This document shows positions 20,174 through 24,161 of a stretch of 24,161 nt of DNA, piece by piece. Origin of the DNA: Funneliformis mosseae (Eukaryota; Glomeromycota; Glomeromycetes; Glomerales; Glomeraceae); contig CAJVPP010000958.1 in NCBI GenBank assembly GCA_910592005.1, forward strand, positions 1 through 24,161, in the 5' to 3' direction. The notes under the pieces are model-generated. The model had not been told where the DNA came from. It worked only from the letters and a program-made list of their open reading frames with translations, and searched no databases. The position numbers and the translations under genes are program-made. Every line of letters begins with the position of its first letter. The first letter of the stretch is position 1.

Positions 20174-20726
20174 AGGTTGGAACCGGATTTGATAAACGAT
20201 AACCCCATATTCTTCTGGATAGGACATGGGCGTTGATAAAACTCTCTATCTAACTCGCAAATTAAAAGAGTTTAAAAAAATAGATAACTTAATTCCCGGA
20301 GAGATCCAGATTATCCAGTTCGAATTAAATCTGGATTTCCGGTGATTTTTGATGAATGCTTCAAAATTAAAAGCAGAAACTAAATTAATCTCTTTTTTTT
20401 TAAAAATAAAAAACCGTAATTTAGTTAATCAAAAGTTTGCTTTTAAATTAAAATATGAACTAGTTGATGGTAAAAAGGAACAAGTTGTTTTCTTTCATAG
20501 AAAATAATTTGAAAAGAGTTAAAAACAACTAACATTGATGTTTGATAGTATTAATATTTAAATATTTAGCGCCGAGATCGTATTATCATGTAACCACACC
20601 AGGTATATATACTGTATGTATAATTTATTAAGCAATCTACATTTTTTTTATTTGCGACGAGACGATATGATAAAAAAAAAAAAATAATTTGTTAGTTTAA
20701 AATATAGGTTGGAATCGGATTCGATA
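20174..20726 (+). repeat. Short direct repeat pair AGGTTGGAA[CT]CGGATT
   Basis: AGGTTGGAACCGGATTTGAT (from 20174) recurs as AGGTTGGAATCGGATTCGAT (from 20706), differing at two positions. The second copy ends a few bases before the inverted-repeat element at 20730. The words may be part of a larger worn element, or the trace of a duplication. No gene lies between them. Confidence 0.5.
20296..20342. repeat. Imperfect hairpin
   Basis: CCGG plus ATCCAGAT (20296-20311) is mirrored by ATCTGGAT plus CCGG (20329-20342) around a 17-base loop. The stem is unusually G+C-rich for this region. No T-run follows on either strand, so it is not a clear terminator; its role is unknown. Confidence 0.5.
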
Positions 20727-20729
20727 TGC

Positions 20730-21243
20730 ACTGTCGGATTGTTCGGGAATGTCGGTGCCAATCAAATTTATAAATCAGTTAGAATCAATCAAATATAAAT
20801 AAATACGTATTCAATTTTTTTTACTCGATAAAAAAAAACTCGGTAAAACTCGGTATAGAATTTTTTGAAGATAAAACATTATCGCTACGTTCAAATAATT
20901 GTTCCCGAATATAGCGACATAATTTTTTTACCTATATAAAACTTTGTGGTTGGCTTTTCAACTCCTTATAAATGTTCTCGTGAAAGTCTCGGTTATTATC
21001 GGCTGTCCCGTGACTTATGAAATTAGCTGTAACTTTAACAATGAATAGTTCATTAAACTTCCTCTCATTTTTTTACTATGTGAAATGGTTGTTTATGTCC
21101 ACGTATAGAAGTTTAAAATACATAAAGTCCTTTATAGAAAAAAAATATTCGTGGCGCTAATACTGTAATTTGATTGGCGCCGAGAAATTTCTATTAATTT
21201 GATTGGCACCGACATTTCCGACATTCCCGAACAATCCGACAGT
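20730..21243. mobile_element. 514 bp non-autonomous element with long terminal inverted repeats
   Basis: The left arm (20730-20770) reads ACTGTCGGATTGTTCGGG, AATGTCGG, TGCCAATCAAAT. The right arm (21194-21243) is its exact inverse except for a nine-base tandem duplication (AAATGTCGG), giving 26 plus 15 matching positions. The interior has no open frame. Near the right arm TTTGATTGGC[GA]CCGA occurs twice, and CTCGGTAAAACTCGGTA occurs left of centre. No target duplication is evident. This is best read as a MITE-like DNA transposon remnant with unusually long, GC-richer arms. Confidence 0.75.
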
Positions 21244-21302
21244 TCCGATAAAAAATTTACATGTCCGCAACTTTTGAAATTAGCTGTAAGCATAGCAATT
21301 GC
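21003..21302 (+). repeat. Direct repeat GAAATTAGCTGTAA
   Basis: TGTCCCGTGACTTATGAAAT with TAGCTGTAA (about 21003-21032) recurs as TGTCCGCAACTTTTGAAATT with AGCTGTAA (about 21263-21290). The first copy is inside the 514 bp element and the second lies just outside its right end, so the element boundary may be further right than drawn, or the element may be nested in an older duplication. Confidence 0.55.
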
Positions 21303-22134
21303 CTTGCCGTAAGTAATTATTATTTAACTCTTGAGATGACGATGAACACGTTGGATATGAATTATTTGTGACATAAAATTTCTGATATCAAACAATTACA
21401 GTACTTTCATTAAAATCCTGAAACTTTTATTTATAAATATTTGGTCGCCGGCCGATGCGATGGTAAACATATTCATATGTTTTAAGTTTTTTTTTGAATA
21501 AAAACGAATTTTTATACTTACAATTATGTAATCGTTATATTCATTAACCTACCGTAATCTTAAAATATTTTTGAAGCGTAAAAGGTAAAAAAATTACCTG
21601 CAGAATCTTTTTTTTTGTACAAATCATATTAATAAAGTCGTTCCACATATTTATTATTTTTTTTTTTTTTTTGATATTTATGGCGGTGTAACATTGCGGT
21701 TTATATTTTGAATTTTGGAATGGAATTTCCATTTCCTAAAAAAAGGGGGGATTTATAAACTGACGTACTATACTATATATAAATTAAAAATACAAATTTA
21801 GAATATATACTGGAACACAGTCTTTTCATGATGCTCATTGCGTCTATACTTTTTCAGAAAATGTCAATTAATTATATTGCTGAAGCTTGACTCAAAAAAG
21901 ACTGCAGCACTAATAAAATCTCTATATGAATGTAATTAACGTGAGCGGGTCAGATTAGGCAGGTTATTATTTGTTATATGATAATTTCTGCGGTACGTTT
22001 AAGTAGACCTTTGTTTTATTTACAATACTAAATTATATAAAAAAAAATTGTAATTTTGAAATTCATATTACCTGTATAGAATTTCTTTTTAAAATTCATA
22101 ATTATATACATTCTTCTATTTAACAAAGTATCTT
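21303..22134. other. Intergenic, no feature recognised
   Basis: AT-rich DNA with a long T run (about 21655-21672). The 62-codon minus frame at 21544-21732 is low complexity. The part from about 22060 may hold the eroded C-terminal tail of the kinase remnant that follows. Confidence 0.4.
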
Positions 22135-23290
22135 ACTTATTCTTTAGCAGATGGTCTGTTACTAGCATTTGGATTCTAATATCTTTTTATTAATTCAGCA
22201 TATTCAGTCATAGTATCTTTAACAACTTCTAGTTTTTTTCCGCTACAAATATCTAAGGAAAGATTAAAATCATGAGGTATAATAATAAAAGTGGGAATAT
22301 CAGAAGTCATTTCCTACATTATAATGCTAAGAGAATATATATCAGCAGTTTTTGTGTATGATTTACCATGCAAAATTTTAGGTGTCATATAAGGAATTAT
22401 TTCATAAAGTTTATTCAATTTATTAGATTTATTAGCTATTTTCTTAATCCAAAATTACTGTATTTATAATACATACATTTCTTAAAAGTATATTTTCACT
22501 ATAGAAATTACCATAAATTAAATTACATACATGTAAAGTATAATACATTCTTGTAATAGTAAATAAATATAAATATTTGTCATGTAAATTATATTTTTTA
22601 TTAATAAATTAGATTGCAAACTGCCTTGATCCATTTTCTGTAATACAACCATATAATTTAAAGTTTCATGATCTTGTGTTATTCCAAATACTCTAATGGT
22701 AATAACCATTATTATTCAGCTGAATATGCAAATTCTAAATGATTTTTCTACTAAAATAATAAATTAATAAAATAAAAAATAATAGTCCGATATTACTTTA
22801 TTAGATTATAAAAAAAAGTCATTTAAAAAATCTTCATTAATGTTTAATGAATTGTCTAAACTTTTTAATATAATGTATTTTTCCAATATTATTATTTTCT
22901 TTAAGAAGTGATTTAATAGATTTACTTTTTGTATAATCTTCACCTTTAAGCAGATAGAAACTTTACTTGCCAATACTAGTTAAATATATAAAGTATATAT
23001 ATAACCAAATAGCTTTATATATAGTACTGAATCCACCTTTAAAAAGGTATTATATATTTCTAAAACTTTCATAAGGTATTCATTCTATAAATTCTACTGA
23101 TTTTTTTTTGTTTTTAATCGTCTATCTTGAATAAATTTATCAATAATCTTATTTCCACTAGTCCATTTATAAAAATCTTGTTGGAATTGTAATTTTGACA
23201 CTAATTATATTAAGTATTTGATTAATTGCAATCAGGATATAATCTATATTCTTGATTAACAATATCGACCCTCATAATATTATCAGACAT
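22135..23290 (-). pseudogene. Protein kinase pseudogene (Glomeromycotina-expanded Tyr-kinase-like/Ser-Thr family)
   Basis: From a probable ATG at 23288-23290 (MSDNIMRVDIVNQEY) the minus strand carries, in order: QQDFYKWTSGNKIIDKFIQD (about 23118-23180); glycine-loop region GGFSTIYKAIW (23005-23037); the beta-3 Lys in ILKSLDNS and NINEDFLND (about 22818-22872); FGITQDHETLNYMVVL and GSLQSNL (22608-22690); catalytic-loop region NLIYGNFYSEN (about 22479-22525); NFGL; PYMTPKILHGKSYTKTADIY and EMTSDIP (about 22296-22396); and NPNASNRPSAKE (22139-22180). More than ten stops interrupt it, at least one frameshift separates fragments, and the catalytic-loop and DFG Asp both read Asn. Many losses look like C-to-T or G-to-A changes. 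It cannot make a kinase. The family placement is from recalled consensus, not an alignment. Confidence 0.87.
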
Positions 23291-24161
23291 CTTTTTAAAT
23301 TAATTAACGATCTTTCTTTAAAACAAAAAGGAGGAAATTTTATGCTTCAAATCAATACAGAAGCGTTTAGAGTTAAAATTCAATGTGGGGAATGCATATT
23401 TAAATACAATTTTTTTAATGTTGCATAATGTTATTTCTGCACAACTTTTTTTTATAATTTAATGTTTAGAATGCAATTTCCTTTATCTTTATATTATTCG
23501 TATGACTTTAATTCTGACTAATCTTTTTTGAGCGTGACCACGTTTTCATCGAAATATGTTTGTGGGTTGAATAAGCGATCTAACCCTATTTGTAAAATAC
23601 TCAAACACAAATTTGATAAATAAATTTTGTTTAATAAAAAAAGCGAATCATTTTTATAGCAAAATATTCAAATCCTTGGGCTGATTTTACACATGTACAT
23701 GTTAAATTTCGAAACAATTTTTTTTCAAATTTGGGAAATTAATCGAAAGAGTAGGACATTATTTTTTTAGAAAAGAAAATTATCAAACCTATTTGCATCG
23801 ACCAATCATCAGTGCCATAAAAATTAATGCAGTAACTTTCAAAAATATCAAAATAAATATTTTATCAATTATGAATGTCTTATTAAATATGTATGCTAGA
23901 ATAATTATATTAGTTTTTATCATACATAATTATAGATTGTTATTAATTATCTTATAGTAAGCTAGAATTTGGAACTTTTCATATAAAGTACGACTTGATT
24001 GATAAGAGTATGGTAGAAGAGACTTGAGAATAAACTTCCGAAATCCTATAATTGAATAAAATTCTAACTTACCCTTTCAAATCTTTATCGTGTCACCTTA
24101 TATGATAACTACACAAGAAAATCGTGCAAATAAATAGTTGTCATTAAAATCTTTCTTAGGA
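23291..24161. other. Upstream flank of the kinase pseudogene
   Basis: No gene is seen. The part next to the pseudogene start (23291-23400) should contain its old promoter. Further out are AT-rich runs and direct repeat B copy 2. Confidence 0.45.
23863..23912 (+). repeat. Direct repeat B, copy 2
   Basis: These bases match 4201-4250 at about 46 of 50 positions in the same orientation. Sequence after the match diverges quickly. A dispersed non-coding repeat of unknown class. Confidence 0.6.

Noticed and set aside
21544..21732. 62-codon minus frame
   Set aside because: Low-complexity Lys/Ile-rich translation of T-rich DNA.
22518..22709. 63-codon minus frame as a separate small gene
   Set aside because: Its first half reads FGITQDHETLNYMVVL, which is an internal piece of the kinase pseudogene, not a gene of its own.

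Overview
This 24 kb window looks like a gene-poor stretch of an arbuscular mycorrhizal fungal genome (Glomeromycotina, Rhizophagus-like). That placement is an inference. It rests on very high A+T content, 67-83 bp spliceosomal introns with GT-AG ends and CTAAC branch-point-like motifs, and a decayed kinase whose wording (KWTSGNKIIDKFIQD, GITQDHET, KTADIYS) is typical of the hugely expanded protein kinase family of these fungi. No bacterial operon, CRISPR array or rRNA gene is visible.

Only one apparently intact protein gene is present: a three-exon class A flavin monooxygenase (460 residues) at 16983-18521 on the plus strand, with a tandem duplication just upstream of its start codon. Everything else that codes, or once coded, is broken. 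There is a GH13 alpha-amylase pseudogene (5722-6738, plus), a protein kinase pseudogene (22135-23290, minus), a possible Cys-rich coding remnant (7484-7790, minus), and two pseudo-exons of an unrecognised gene (about 4878-5089, plus).

Layout from left to right: an LTR-like end (1-285); the first copy of a dispersed repeat (348-705); gene-free AT-rich DNA with a hAT-like terminal motif and a tRNA-like unit (706-4750); pseudo-exons and one half of a diverged inverted repeat pair (4878-5165); a T31A10 tract; the alpha-amylase pseudogene; a GATATC-centred palindromic repeat (7033-7135); a 183 bp MITE-like element (7300-7482); the Cys-rich remnant; an extreme AT desert of about 7 kb (7800-14750) that contains an A/G-skewed block and a foldback region; the second copy of the dispersed repeat, split by an insert of about 860 bp (15001-16215); the monooxygenase gene; a repeat-rich zone with a CCGGT-rich hAT-like end, a GTTTCGACGG family and a 514 bp inverted-repeat element (19653-21243); and the kinase pseudogene with its upstream flank.

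The genes do not form a pathway. The window reads as a gene graveyard shaped by mobile elements and AT-biased decay around a single surviving oxidoreductase gene. I found no convincing new multi-gene system. The best leads are the C-to-T/G-to-A style of decay in the kinase, the non-autonomous inverted-repeat elements, and the unrecognised coding remnants.
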